38,139 nucleotides of DNA from a virus. Below are positions 8,525 through 15,840 of the stretch, piece after piece (position 1 is the first letter of the stretch; each line of letters opens with the position of its first letter). Made by a program: the position numbers and the translations under genes. The stretch spans positions 1-38,139 of IMG/VR virus record IMGVR_UViG_3300030102_002373. The stretch is one strand, 5' to 3'. Under the pieces are notes generated by a model. It saw only the letters and a program-made list of their open reading frames with translations. It made no database searches and had not been told where the DNA came from.

Positions 8525-8726
8525 CTTCTGATACCATTGCTTCGATATATCTAACGACATCTTGTAATGCGTTTCGATATGCACATTGTGCATGAGTGAG
8601 TTCTGACCCAGACTGCTCATCAATACCACTAAACTTGCGTAAATCAGATAATACTTCTCTGCCATTTTGTGTATTGAATATTGATTTGTATGCTGCGACT
8701 AATTGAATAATTTCACTTTTACTCAT
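8517..8726 (-). CDS. Bbp19-like small virion/accessory protein
   Basis: A 69-aa protein with the pattern of the Bbp19 family from podovirus BPP-1: YKSIFNTQNGREVLSDLRKFSGI (about 13-35), then AYRNALQDVVRYIEAMV (about 48-64). This corresponds to 'yk..f.t..G..vL.DL...' and 'f..G.r.v..hi'. It is helical with no cysteine pairs. It overlaps the portal gene by 8 bases and the lysozyme start by 8 bases, so translation is coupled. The family usually sits between portal and capsid genes. Its exact function is unknown. Confidence 0.7.
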   Translation of the reverse strand: MSKSEIIQLVAAYKSIFNTQNGREVLSDLRKFSGIDEQSGSELTHAQCAYRNALQDVVRYIEAMVSEDE

Positions 8727-10365
8727 CTTCTTGTGCTTCTCCTAATAAACTATCTGGCTGAACACTACCACTCATTTTTTGAGCTGCATCAGCTAGTGCT
8801 GGTAATTGTTTAATTTGTTGTTGTTCTTCAAATTTAGCTTTCATTTCTTCTCTTTCTTTTTCAACTTCGTCAAGAGATTTTAATGCATTCATACTTGAAC
8901 TATTAGCATACCACACTTCTCTAAATAATTTATCAGGCGAAACATTGTCTAATGTTTTTAACATTCTTTGATCTAATTGTGCCACCTCGCCAAACATTCT
9001 TAATGTTTGCATTGCACCCATAACTTCAAATGATTTAGTAGCCATAGATAATCTTCCTACATAATCTATTTCATAATTAGGATTGTCCTGTAATGCTTCT
9101 GGCAATGGTGGTAATAATTTTTTCTTTGCTAAAATATAATATATATGTTCCATAACAGGTGTAATATGTTCCTCAATATATCTTGCAACAAATGGTGATA
9201 AAGTCATTAAATCAGTTGTCATTCTTTCATTAACTTCTGTAGCAGTCATATTTCTATATTGGTCCAGCGGTCTAAACAAATGATTAAAAAACATACGTTT
9301 AATTTGTTCGTCATGTTGTTTGTATATTTCATTTGCAAGTTGTGGATTACCATTAGGTTGTAATCTTTCTGGTTTACCATTTGGATTAGTTGCTCTCCAT
9401 CTAATAAATGCACCAGCTCTGTTACTCATACCACTAACACTATCGTCATCCGGGATTAACCATTGTGGATTAGATTGTTGTTCTGCTGAAACCATTAGTG
9501 ATCTGTATACAACATTTGTTCTTCGAGCAGTTCCTAATACTGTACTCATTGGAGAACGACCATATACTTCTTCGTTACCAACCATAAATCTAGATACTTT
9601 ATATGGGTTATAATCAAAACCAGATTCTAAAACTATTTTAGATGTTTCTTTGCATACATGAATTGATGCAAAAGGTTTATCTGTATTCTTTTTACTAGAC
9701 ACATCATAGTCTAATCTTGGTTGTATCATTTGTATAAAAGTATATTTCTTTTCAAAATTATGTTCTAAATCTTTTTCAATGTTTTGAATATCTGCTGCTT
9801 TTAATGCTTCTATTCCATATTTTTGTATAGCTTGTCTTATTGTTAATTTAAATTCTCTAGCTATTGTATCTACTTCACCTAAATGATTTTCATCTATTCT
9901 AATATTAGATACAACAATGTTTTTAAATCGTATAATATTTTTATCATCTTCTTCTAATGTTAAACAGTTTGTTCCAAAACAACCCATAGATAATAATGCT
10001 TGAAACTCTTCTTGTGCAAAGTTAGAGCCAATAAGAATACGATGTGAAATACGACTTACTTCTTCAAAGTATTCTGCAACTCTTTCGTTTTGCATCATGA
10101 TTGGTGATGGATGTCTATATCTAGCCCATACTGTGTTAGGTGGAAACATATGTGAAAAGAAACCACTAGCAAAGTTATAGTTAGCTTCTATGCAAGTATC
10201 TATCATACGTTGTGGTGGTTTTTCTTGGCCAGCAACTCTAATACGATTTATATTATCGTTTGTTTGATAACACCAGTCAGCACATTCTTGCCATAAATTC
10301 ATCCAATTGCCAATGACATTGGAGTTCATAGCATTGTATTTTTTAATTATAGAACTACCATTCAT
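8719..10365 (-). CDS. Portal (podovirus head-tail connector)
   Basis: A 548-aa protein. NWMNLWQECADWCYQTNDNINR (about 20-41) and IDTCIEANYNFASGFFSHMFPPNTVWARYRH (about 54-84) match the T7-like head-to-tail connector family, where 'l.n.l...l.p.g..WF.l' is typical. YGRSPMSTVLGTARRTNVVYRSLM (about 268-291) and YRNMTATEVNERM (about 369-381) correspond to the 'yG.gp...al.D...l......' and 'MTAtEV..R' signatures. It forms the dodecameric DNA gate and packaging platform. The start overlaps the upstream stop as TAATG. Confidence 0.93.
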   Translation of the reverse strand: MNGSSIIKKYNAMNSNVIGNWMNLWQECADWCYQTNDNINRIRVAGQEKPPQRMIDTCIEANYNFASGFFSHMFPPNTVWARYRHPSPIMMQNERVAEYFEEVSRISHRILIGSNFAQEEFQALLSMGCFGTNCLTLEEDDKNIIRFKNIVVSNIRIDENHLGEVDTIAREFKLTIRQAIQKYGIEALKAADIQNIEKDLEHNFEKKYTFIQMIQPRLDYDVSSKKNTDKPFASIHVCKETSKIVLESGFDYNPYKVSRFMVGNEEVYGRSPMSTVLGTARRTNVVYRSLMVSAEQQSNPQWLIPDDDSVSGMSNRAGAFIRWRATNPNGKPERLQPNGNPQLANEIYKQHDEQIKRMFFNHLFRPLDQYRNMTATEVNERMTTDLMTLSPFVARYIEEHITPVMEHIYYILAKKKLLPPLPEALQDNPNYEIDYVGRLSMATKSFEVMGAMQTLRMFGEVAQLDQRMLKTLDNVSPDKLFREVWYANSSSMNALKSLDEVEKEREEMKAKFEEQQQIKQLPALADAAQKMSGSVQPDSLLGEAQEDE

Positions 10366-10574
10366 TAGTAACTACCCATTAACGTAGTATCATCACCAGT
10401 TTTCTTTTTTCTTTTTGGTTTAGTTAAGATTGTGCTACCTAAAGTCATATCATCAGCACTTGCTGCTCGTTGATATTCAGCCATACTTGATCTGTCTATT
10501 TCAGACATTATATCTGGCGTTTGTTGAATTGGTGGTGGCGTAGGTGCTTTTCCTTTTGATCGTCTACTTCCCAT
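10365..10574 (-). CDS. Small conserved phage protein between TerL and portal
   Basis: A 69-aa protein starting MGSRRSKGKAPTPPPIQQTP, with proline-rich then Ser/Ala-rich sequence (EYQRAASADDMTLGST) and a lysine patch KPKRKKK. Short proteins opening 'MG..k...kaP.pP' directly before the portal gene are common in marine podoviruses. They may be head accessory or joining proteins, but the function is unknown. It overlaps the 109-aa gene upstream by 11 bases and couples to the portal. Confidence 0.6.
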   Translation of the reverse strand: MGSRRSKGKAPTPPPIQQTPDIMSEIDRSSMAEYQRAASADDMTLGSTILTKPKRKKKTGDDTTLMGSY

Positions 10575-10893
10575 ATCTTCTCTTTAATTTACTAAATTTA
10601 TATAACCTATATTTGTTATCAAACCTTTCAAAACACACATATTCTAATGGTTTAACCATATCAAAAATGTATTTTGGGTTACCTGCGAGCAAATGTACAT
10701 ACCAACAATTTGGCTTGTCAACAATTAAGCTACAACTATCGTTTAAACATTTAGAATGAGTTGGATAACCACAAGCAAATACTTTATCTGTTGATATTAT
10801 CACACCATGTCTACCACAATAATCTAATATATCTAAAAATTCAGATTTACATTGAATTAATTTACTTGCTGTTAAATAAGGTGTTACACCCAT
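10564..10893 (-). CDS. Hypothetical protein between TerL and portal
   Basis: A 109-aa protein. Visible features are the centre GRHGVIISTDKVFACGYPTH, CWYVHLLAGNPKYIFDMVKP (about 63-82) and a basic C-terminus LKRRYGK. The 'WYvHLl...P' pattern with aromatic residues occurs in small phage proteins encoded just after terminase. A GNAT-like fold has been suggested for some such genes, but I cannot confirm it here. It has five cysteines but no clear zinc pairs. It overlaps the TerL end by 10 bases. Confidence 0.6.
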   Translation of the reverse strand: MGVTPYLTASKLIQCKSEFLDILDYCGRHGVIISTDKVFACGYPTHSKCLNDSCSLIVDKPNCWYVHLLAGNPKYIFDMVKPLEYVCFERFDNKYRLYKFSKLKRRYGK

Positions 10894-12278
10894 AATTCTG
10901 TATCCTCGTAATGTGTTACTTGATGTGTTATTTTTTTTCTAGTTAAGTAAGGTCTTATCATACCATTATGTTGGGCCATAAATAGCATTCTTATTGCATC
11001 AGCACCATGTGAATATTCGTTATGTAATACTTTACCACTAACTGGATTCCATTGATAGTTCTTTAAAATATCTATAAGTTTAGTGGTCCGGGAATGAAAA
11101 TATACGCCAGGCAGGTTGCGTCTTACTATTTCTATATCATCTCTAACAGAATTAGTTTTTGGTATAGTAATAGTTTCAAATGCAAACTCTGTTCGTAAAT
11201 AATCTATTAAGTTTACACCAGTAGTGTTTTGTCTTTTCTTTGCGTCATGTGGCAAGTAATGGCCACCATAATTATAATTTTTTTCTGTTAGTATATCTAA
11301 ATAATGCTTTATATCATAACCAGTGTTTTCATAATAATCTATTATGTAAATTTTTTGGTGAATGATTTTAGCAAATACTATGGCAGTTGGGTCATCAACA
11401 CCTAAATCCCAAAACGTATATACAAGTTCATTACTAGGGTCAAATTCGCCTATATGACTATCGTTTTCTAATTTAGTAATCTCATATCCATACACTGAAT
11501 TAGCTACATCTGCTACTGCTTCGTTGAGATATTCTTGTCGTGCTAACGAATATGAGATCATCTTTGAGTCAACTCTGTCTTGAACATTCAAGTATGGTAT
11601 CCCTGTTAAGGGATCGATTTTTTGTAACAGCTCTGGGTTTAAGTTCATTTCATCGCCTACCCATGCATATCGTTTAGTTTCTTGTGGTGTAAGCCACTCA
11701 CAAAACCAATCAGGATGTTCTTTATTAGCTTCATACATACGATATAGCTGATTATTTTTACCACGCATCGTACCATTCATAATAATCCATGAGTTACCTT
11801 CGTCTAATATTGGTGCAAGAAAGCCTGTAACTTCTTCTTTATGCAAAGAAAACTCTGATAATGCGTAGCCATACCCACCTTGGCCCACAAAATCTAGATT
11901 ATCTGTACCACTAAAGTTAATAACAGAGCCATTAATAAGACCAACTTTCATGTCAGTATTGTTCTTATAAGTAACTATTTCTGGTGGAAAGATAAGGTCT
12001 AATAGATGCCCACCCTTACCATTTATTGTTACAATGTTGTTCCATATAGCACGTTCTGCCCACTTACGAGTAGGAAATAAATAGTAATACGAGCCAACTC
12101 TAGTCATAGCACGTTTAGACAGTATACTAGCAGTAGTAACGTCTTTACCATGTCGTCTAGGCCAACTAATCAGTAGATTCTTCGCACCCTGATCCAAGGC
12201 TTTCCAACTGTTTATTTGGTAAAACCTCGGTTTCAGTTGTGGTAACTGTATTCTCTTCGTATGCGTTTGCAAAATCAA
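10884..12278 (-). CDS. Terminase large subunit (TerL)
   Basis: A 464-aa packaging motor ATPase and nuclease. The Walker A-like WPRRHGKD is at residues 39-46. The Walker B/catalytic segment GYGYALSEFSLH is at about 136-147. The nuclease starts with TFWDLGVDDPTAIVFAKI (about 289), followed by LPHDAKKRQNTTG, and the last acidic motif HGADAIRM is at 424-431. These are the standard podovirus TerL motifs. The start is TTG at 12278 behind GAGGTAG. No ATG exists before the Walker A motif in this frame, so a non-ATG start inside the TerS gene is needed (113-bp overlap). Coupled translation is likely. Confidence 0.93.
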   Translation of the reverse strand: MILQTHTKRIQLPQLKPRFYQINSWKALDQGAKNLLISWPRRHGKDVTTASILSKRAMTRVGSYYYLFPTRKWAERAIWNNIVTINGKGGHLLDLIFPPEIVTYKNNTDMKVGLINGSVINFSGTDNLDFVGQGGYGYALSEFSLHKEEVTGFLAPILDEGNSWIIMNGTMRGKNNQLYRMYEANKEHPDWFCEWLTPQETKRYAWVGDEMNLNPELLQKIDPLTGIPYLNVQDRVDSKMISYSLARQEYLNEAVADVANSVYGYEITKLENDSHIGEFDPSNELVYTFWDLGVDDPTAIVFAKIIHQKIYIIDYYENTGYDIKHYLDILTEKNYNYGGHYLPHDAKKRQNTTGVNLIDYLRTEFAFETITIPKTNSVRDDIEIVRRNLPGVYFHSRTTKLIDILKNYQWNPVSGKVLHNEYSHGADAIRMLFMAQHNGMIRPYLTRKKITHQVTHYEDTELWV

Positions 12279-12552
12279 CTACCTCAATAATTATATCTTG
12301 TGATTCTTCACCCAACCTGGCTATCTTTGCTAGTTGTGCAGATGCTTGTGCATTACCATTTCCAGATTCAGTATACAGATGGCTCATCACTTCTGTTTGA
12401 AGAGCTTTCCTATCAGAAAAATCAATATCAACACTTGATCTATTAGTTTGTTTAGCAGCTTTTCTTCTAAATTCTGCAAGCTCTTGGCTGATAGCCCAAT
12501 TTTTTTTGTTATCGCCTTCTTTGATTGTTTCATAAATATCTTTCGCACTCAT
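12166..12552 (-). CDS. Probable terminase small subunit (TerS)
   Basis: A 128-aa mainly helical protein (SAKDIYETIKEGDNKKNWAI, then DRKALQTEVMSHLYTESGNGNAQASAQLAKIARLG), ending in an acidic tail. The 'GN..A...LA.l.Gl' helix-turn pattern and the position immediately before TerL are typical for small terminases of marine podoviruses. The DNA-binding part would be the N-terminal helices. I prefer the ATG at 12552, which overlaps the upstream stop as ATGA, over the ATG at 12564. The last 37 codons overlap TerL. Confidence 0.7.
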   Translation of the reverse strand: MSAKDIYETIKEGDNKKNWAISQELAEFRRKAAKQTNRSSVDIDFSDRKALQTEVMSHLYTESGNGNAQASAQLAKIARLGEESQDIIIEVVDFANAYEENTVTTTETEVLPNKQLESLGSGCEESTD

Positions 12553-12725
12553 TTTTTTGACCAATCAATATCATCGTAGTTATTACGATACTTCTGTTTC
12601 TGCCCTATAGTCCTTGCAAAATTACTATTATCTAATGTCTTTTTCCAATCACGTTCATCTTGTGCTTTTTGCGTATATCTATATGGAACATTAGGCTCAT
12701 GGTATCCACTGTTAGTTTCGCTCAT
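12549..12725 (-). CDS. Small hypothetical protein upstream of TerS
   Basis: A 58-aa protein, MSETNSGYHEPNVPYRYTQK and so on, ending NYDDIDWSKK. It is rich in Tyr, Asn and charged residues, without hydrophobic segment or cysteine. A strong ribosome site AAGGAGATAG precedes the ATG, and the stop overlaps the TerS start. Coding is supported by this fit. The function is unknown. Confidence 0.6.
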   Translation of the reverse strand: MSETNSGYHEPNVPYRYTQKAQDERDWKKTLDNSNFARTIGQKQKYRNNYDDIDWSKK

Positions 12726-12858
12726 CTATCTCCTTTGCTAAACATATTACACACAGGTAATCAGTCATTCCAGTAGCGTTATCTATTATATCACACACTG
12801 GATTATCTTTTGTATCCAAGCAACCACACTCACTACAATGTTTATTGAACGTCAACAT
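12712..12858 (-). CDS. Small putative zinc-binding protein
   Basis: A 48-aa protein with CSEC at residues 8-11, CG/CLDT next to it and CVIC at about 36-39 (MTDYLCVICLAKE). Two CxxC pairs about 24 residues apart are a compact zinc ribbon pattern. The ribosome site GAGG lies 6 nt before the ATG, inside the preceding gene. It overlaps both neighbours. Possible roles are transcription or nucleic-acid binding at the start of the late operon (inference). Confidence 0.6.
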   Translation of the reverse strand: MLTFNKHCSECGCLDTKDNPVCDIIDNATGMTDYLCVICLAKEIDERN

Positions 12859-13000
12859 CTATTACCTCTACAAATTGCTCTCCACAAAAAGGACAAAAAT
12901 TTGGGTCATTTAAATTCATTGGTAGCTCACGAACATAAAAAATATTTTTACAATCATAGCACGTCATTTGTGACAAATCACTTATTTGTAAATCTTCCAT
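12842..13000 (-). CDS. Small zinc-ribbon protein, first gene of late operon
   Basis: A 52-aa protein with CYDC (14-17, as MTCYDCKNIFYV) and CPFC (36-39, as NFCPFCGEQF). This is a classical zinc ribbon with a 'CPfCG' knuckle. The ATG follows AAGGGGGGT. It is the first gene of the long minus-strand late block and lies next to the putative promoter and CTAGAAAGGC site at 13015. A regulator of late transcription is possible but unproven. Confidence 0.65.
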   Translation of the reverse strand: MEDLQISDLSQMTCYDCKNIFYVRELPMNLNDPNFCPFCGEQFVEVIDVDVQ

Positions 13001-13014
13001 ACCCCCCTTATGGT

Positions 13015-13024
13015 CTAGAAAGGC
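13015..13024. repeat. CTAGAAAGGC motif, copy 1
   Basis: A 10-mer identical to 16339-16348 and 16384-16393. With two further bases, GTCTAGAAAGGC is shared with copy 3. On the minus strand it lies just after a TACAAT box, where the transcript would begin, so it could be an operator. Confidence 0.5.
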
Positions 13025-13183
13025 GATATTGTAAAGTCTGAAATAAATAAAAGCGTTTCGATGGGTCTAATCGTAATTTTTTTGGCATTTTTTAAAAGCC
13101 GAGGTGGGTATCTAAAAAAGCCCTGCCCAAAAAAGAGCGAATCTAGATAGTAATTCCATATGAAAGTCAATGCTAAAATGTTG

Positions 13184-13206
13184 CTAATATTCGAGTTCAA
13201 TATTAG
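13184..13206. promoter_or_regulatory. Perfect inverted repeat, operator candidate
   Basis: CTAATATT-CGAGTTC-AATATTAG: 8-bp arms around a 7-base spacer, 33 bases before the plus-strand ORF at 13239. The arms are AT-only and no T run follows, so an operator for a dimeric regulator is likelier than a terminator. Confidence 0.4.
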
Positions 13207-13238
13207 AATATTCTATGAGTAATTCATACAGGTAAACT

Positions 13239-13424
13239 ATGGATGGCATAAAGATTGCTATCGTGTACGTACGCATAGAGATGTCTTTTAAATGGCTAGA
13301 GGAGTGTAAACTCTCTATGGTATTTCTTCTTATGTTTGTGTCTATATTTCTTCACGTTATATCACGTTATGGTGCTATTATTTTTTTATATGTCTTATAT
13401 ATTAGCTGCATTGAAAGGAGGTAA
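13239..13424 (+). CDS. Possible small membrane protein
   Basis: A 61-aa ORF. Residues about 27-54 (MVFLLMFVSIFLHVI, then GAIIFLYVLYIS) form one or two membrane segments with basic residues at the end (CIERR). An internal ATG at 13281 (MSFKWLEE) is an alternative start. Ribosome sites for both are weak. Its stop lies in the AGGAGG ribosome site of the next gene, which fits a two-gene unit. Function unknown; holin-like is only a guess. Confidence 0.42.
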   Translation: MDGIKIAIVYVRIEMSFKWLEECKLSMVFLLMFVSIFLHVISRYGAIIFLYVLYISCIERR

Positions 13425-13426
13425 AC

Positions 13427-13720
13427 ATGAAGAAGTTTTTAGTAATGAGATCAGTTGAATTAGTAAAAGGCAATATGGATGTTGTCTTTGATTTAGAGTT
13501 ACATAAAGATGGATATAAACTTACATTAGATAAGTCCACTAGACGTAGCATAATTAACATTGCGAATAAAATGGATGGTTGTGGTGCATTACAAATATTA
13601 TCTGCTCATATGGATAAATATTTAAATGATGGATGGATCATTGATAGTGATTCTAAAAATGTAAACTATCTAAATATTGGAACAGTGGCTTGTCCAATCA
13701 ACTACGTTAATTGGGATTAA
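13427..13720 (+). CDS. Hypothetical 97-aa protein
   Basis: This gene has the strongest ribosome site of the area (AAAGGAGGTAAAC before ATG) and ends directly at a terminator, so it is well expressed. The sequence looks soluble and mixed alpha/beta: MKKFLVMRSVELVKGNMDVV, DGYKLTLDKSTRRSIINIANK, then ALQILSAHMDKYLNDGW. No family is recognised. It is one of only two plus-strand genes between the late and early minus blocks, so separate regulation is likely. Confidence 0.72.
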   Translation: MKKFLVMRSVELVKGNMDVVFDLELHKDGYKLTLDKSTRRSIINIANKMDGCGALQILSAHMDKYLNDGWIIDSDSKNVNYLNIGTVACPINYVNWD

Positions 13721-13734
13721 GGCATCGCCTTTTT
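13719..13734 (+). terminator. Rho-independent terminator
   Basis: AAGGC-ATC-GCCTT directly at the stop of the 97-aa gene, continued by TTT. A compact stem with U run on the plus strand. Confidence 0.75.
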
Positions 13735-13770
13735 CCCTATTTTCATCTCAACCAGTTTTTTGTTCTGGGA

Positions 13771-13802
13771 TAAAAAAAAGACTGCCGATTAAGACAGTCT
13801 TT
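13771..13802 (-). terminator. Strong terminator of the small early minus-strand genes
   Basis: AAAGACTG (13777-13784) pairs with CAGTCTTT (13795-13802) around a 10-base loop. On the minus strand the stem is followed by a run of eight T. It lies 18 bases after the stop of the 220-aa gene and faces the plus-strand terminator, so the two convergent units are insulated. Confidence 0.85.
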
Positions 13803-13819
13803 CATTACTGCAGCAGCAA

Positions 13820-14482
13820 TTATGAGTATTCAAATATTCCTAATTTAATTTTATTGATTGCATCAACAAAGAATTTATCTAGAAGTTTTTGTCTGATACA
13901 AAGACATCGTTCTCCTTCATTCCATTCTTGTGATACTACTCTAGTTTCAGTTGTATTATCTTCTAGCCTAACTTCACATGAATTACAGTCAAAACGTTGT
14001 TCAAATTGATACTCTAATTCATCAATAATTTTAGTATACTCTTCTGATGGTTTTTCTACTCTGAGAAGTTTTTTACATCTTTGATCATCAACAAAAGTTT
14101 CGATCATTCTCATCATATCTGACCAAAAAATATCATCAGAATGTTTACCATATCTAATTCTTCCATAAAGACGATCAAAGTAGTATTTGATGTATCTATC
14201 GTTTGTCATCCATTCTCGCTTAAATAGATGCTGAATTAAGGCACATAATGGTATAAACAATAGACCGATCAAACAACCGACTGCTGTACCTGTAGCAAGC
14301 GTTAAATTACCACTGCCTAATCCACCAAGAAAATCGGATAAGGCATTGCCTAAACCAGCACCAATCACAGCACCATAACAACTACGTTTTTTAGCAAATG
14401 CCTTTTCAACTTCAAGACCGCTAAAAGCACCAAAGATCATCACTGCATTATCGATGATGCCAAATATAATATAATCTAACAT
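13820..14482 (-). CDS. Membrane protein with glycine-zipper region
   Basis: A 220-aa protein. The first 85 residues hold two or three membrane segments: YIIFGIIDNAVMIFGAFSGL (about 4-23), GAVIGAGLGNALSDFLGGLG (about 38-57, glycine-zipper spacing) and ATGTAVGCLIGLLFIPLCAL (about 63-82). The rest is a soluble, charged domain with FDCNSCEVRL and FVDDQRCKKLL, containing several cysteines. N-terminal segments like this ('IDN.vmi.GA..Gl.vEk') occur in short membrane proteins of marine phages and bacteria. The function is not known to me. It is the last gene of the early minus-strand set. A role in changing the host membrane early in infection is possible. Confidence 0.7.
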   Translation of the reverse strand: MLDYIIFGIIDNAVMIFGAFSGLEVEKAFAKKRSCYGAVIGAGLGNALSDFLGGLGSGNLTLATGTAVGCLIGLLFIPLCALIQHLFKREWMTNDRYIKYYFDRLYGRIRYGKHSDDIFWSDMMRMIETFVDDQRCKKLLRVEKPSEEYTKIIDELEYQFEQRFDCNSCEVRLEDNTTETRVVSQEWNEGERCLCIRQKLLDKFFVDAINKIKLGIFEYS

Positions 14483-14673
14483 TTTGAATTCCTTTCTAAT
14501 TTTTGTTTCCCTTGTAATAATTTAAAATCACATTTCATATATCGAATGTGATGTATCTCATGGTGAGATTTTAACATCTCAACCAAACGAATATCTTCAT
14601 CAGTCATCGTATCTTTTTCAGTACGAGTAAAACCAAGAGATTGCATATTCATTTTGTAAGTATGATAATTCAT
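14476..14673 (-). CDS. Small hypothetical early protein
   Basis: A 65-aa protein, MNYHTYKMNMQSLGFTRTEK then DTMTDEDIRLVEMLKSHHEI, with a histidine-rich middle (SHHEIHHIRYMKC) and a basic end. A helix-loop-helix is likely. The ribosome site is AGGAAT, 7 nt before ATG. It overlaps the start of the 220-aa gene by 7 bases. Unknown function. Confidence 0.58.
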   Translation of the reverse strand: MNYHTYKMNMQSLGFTRTEKDTMTDEDIRLVEMLKSHHEIHHIRYMKCDFKLLQGKQKLERNSKC

Positions 14674-14674
14674 T

Positions 14675-14929
14675 TTATATTCCTAACTCAACTAACAGAT
14701 CATATTGTGAAGATGTAATTTGCTGAATGCTACAACTGATTAAACGATCTTCTCGATAAGGTACTGTCCATCCACCACAGTCTTCATCAACTTGATTAAA
14801 ACCAATATGTTCAGCAAGTTTATCGTCATCTTTAAACATCTCGAGATAATCTTTATTTGACATATATTCAGTCCATTTACAAGTGTACTGATGAAGACAC
14901 AAATATTCAGCTTTTATTAAAACGTACAT
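14675..14929 (-). CDS. Small hypothetical early protein
   Basis: An 84-aa protein opening MYVLIKAEYLCLHQYTCKWT, then an acidic helix (NKDYLEMFKDDDKLAEHIG) and EDCGGWTVPYREDRLIS. The strong ribosome site AAGGAGG lies 7 nt before the ATG, and the start overlaps the upstream stop as TAATG. Four cysteines are present, but not as clear zinc pairs. Unknown function. Confidence 0.62.
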   Translation of the reverse strand: MYVLIKAEYLCLHQYTCKWTEYMSNKDYLEMFKDDDKLAEHIGFNQVDEDCGGWTVPYREDRLISCSIQQITSSQYDLLVELGI

Positions 14930-15132
14930 TAGCTGACCTCCTTATCATATTCATCCCATTCAGCCTCATATTTAGCACAACAATCACCACAAACCCATCC
15001 TTCATATGTAGTATCATTATGCTCAATATATCCACTATAACGATTAACAAATCTACCACTACCAAAATGGCAAAATTTGTCGCAATGAATACAAACTTCG
15101 AGGTTATGCATATCAATAACGCCAGTCGTCAT
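14929..15132 (-). CDS. Small zinc-finger-type early protein
   Basis: A 67-aa protein with CIHCDKFC (14-21) and CGDCC (48-52, in WVCGDCCAKYEAEW). The paired CxxC knuckles about 30 residues apart indicate a zinc-bound fold. Between them lies FGSGRFVNRYSGYIEHNDTT. It ends in an acidic helix. The ribosome site GGAGG is 7 nt before ATG and the start overlaps the upstream stop. It could act on host transcription or nucleic acids (inference). Confidence 0.65.
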   Translation of the reverse strand: MTTGVIDMHNLEVCIHCDKFCHFGSGRFVNRYSGYIEHNDTTYEGWVCGDCCAKYEAEWDEYDKEVS

Positions 15133-15338
15133 TATTTCGCCTCCAAACTAGCATCACGTTTATAAGAATACTCTGAATCAATTTCTTCAACTGTATTACT
15201 TTTTTCACCACAACCATAAACGACATCTTCTAACATAATATCGCCATTGTTTATTTGTTCATACTCTTCATCAGTTACTGGACAAGTATGAATCTCTTCT
15301 ACTTGTTTTGTAACACGAATTTTAATTACTTGTGCCAT
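15132..15338 (-). CDS. Small hypothetical early protein
   Basis: A 68-aa, acidic protein: MAQVIKIRVTKQVEEIHTCP forms beta strands, then VTDEEYEQINNGDIMLEDVV suggests a helix. The 'I.irvt..ve..y...vteeE...i..G' pattern is found in many tiny phage proteins of unknown function. The ribosome site GGGAGGATC precedes the ATG. It overlaps the upstream gene by 13 bases. Confidence 0.6.
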   Translation of the reverse strand: MAQVIKIRVTKQVEEIHTCPVTDEEYEQINNGDIMLEDVVYGCGEKSNTVEEIDSEYSYKRDASLEAK

Positions 15339-15670
15339 GATGATCCTCCCAGAACGTTTTCAACTGCTTTATGGATTAACTCATAAAGATGATCATCTTC
15401 ATCATATTCTTCTGCATCTACGACATGAAAATGACTACCACGTTTTAGATCAACATTTTCTCTAATAACATCCATCGTTTCATTAGTTATTTCATCAACT
15501 AAAAGATGAACATCATCAACGTATTTTTCTGCACACTGGTCTGCAAACTTACAAATCTTCCATAAGGCATGATCTTTGTTGTACAGGTCAAATGTGTTTA
15601 CTAATATGGGAAGTAAATCCACATACTTTGGTTTACATATTTCTTCATTACTTTTTAATTTTGTAGCCAT
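15326..15670 (-). CDS. Hypothetical early protein
   Basis: A 114-aa protein from the ATG at 15670 (MATKLKSNEEICKPKYVDLL), which lies behind GGAGGTTAAATAAG. In-frame Met further upstream overlaps the neighbouring gene and was not used. The sequence is helical and acidic (CAEKYVDDVHLLVDEITNET) with HFHVVDAEEYDEDDHLYEL and a glycine/tryptophan end GGSSWHK. The function is not recognised. Confidence 0.58.
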   Translation of the reverse strand: MATKLKSNEEICKPKYVDLLPILVNTFDLYNKDHALWKICKFADQCAEKYVDDVHLLVDEITNETMDVIRENVDLKRGSHFHVVDAEEYDEDDHLYELIHKAVENVLGGSSWHK

Positions 15671-15671
15671 C

Positions 15672-15818
15672 TTATTTAACCTCCAAATATTTAATTTTTG
15701 CACCATTGCGATATTTGAAGTTTAATACTTTATCCGAACGTCTATGATCAAATTTTTCGAGTTGATCTTTTAGTCCACAATTTATGCTACTTAATTTTTG
15801 TTTTATTACTTTTGTCAT
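15672..15818 (-). CDS. Small basic hypothetical protein
   Basis: A 48-aa protein, MTKVIKQKLSSINCGLKDQL then EKFDHRRSDKVLNFKYRNGA, ending KIKYLEVK. It is basic and mixed helix/strand. Ribosome site AAGGA is 7 nt before ATG, and the last codons carry the GGAGG site of the next gene. First gene behind the palindrome/hairpin gap at 15841-15890. Unknown function. Confidence 0.55.
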   Translation of the reverse strand: MTKVIKQKLSSINCGLKDQLEKFDHRRSDKVLNFKYRNGAKIKYLEVK

Positions 15819-15840
15819 AATTAGTTCCTTAATTAAATTA

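Larger units (their letters stand above)
13001..13238. promoter_or_regulatory. Divergent control region, late operon and 13239 unit
   Basis: No convincing gene lies in these 238 bases. They separate the minus-strand late block from a plus-strand unit. On the minus strand TACAAT (13033-13028) looks like a -10 box. Three bases on follows GCCTTTCTAG (complement of 13015-13024), a 10-mer also present twice at 16339-16393. No good -35 is seen, so an activator may be needed. There are A-runs with GGGC/GCCC blocks around 13100-13130, and the perfect inverted repeat at 13184-13206 near the plus-strand genes. Confidence 0.5.

Noticed and set aside
8525-8665. Upstream extension of the lysozyme frame by 47 codons
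   Set aside because: It overlaps the Bbp19-like gene and has no family similarity; the ATG at 8524 fits the GH24 start.
13015-13200. 61-aa minus-strand ORF in the control region
   Set aside because: No ribosome site, odd composition, and it covers the promoter and operator features.
13184-13206. Attachment site, because TTCGAGTTC resembles a tRNA T-loop
   Set aside because: No integrase and no tRNA fragment; the element is a simple AT palindrome.
13741-13770. CCAG-TTTTTTGTT-CTGG as a further terminator
   Set aside because: Only a 4-bp stem; the neighbouring hairpins explain termination on both strands.
14857-15165. Plus-strand 102-aa ORF opposite the early small genes
   Set aside because: Antisense shadow of coupled genes with good ribosome sites on the other strand.
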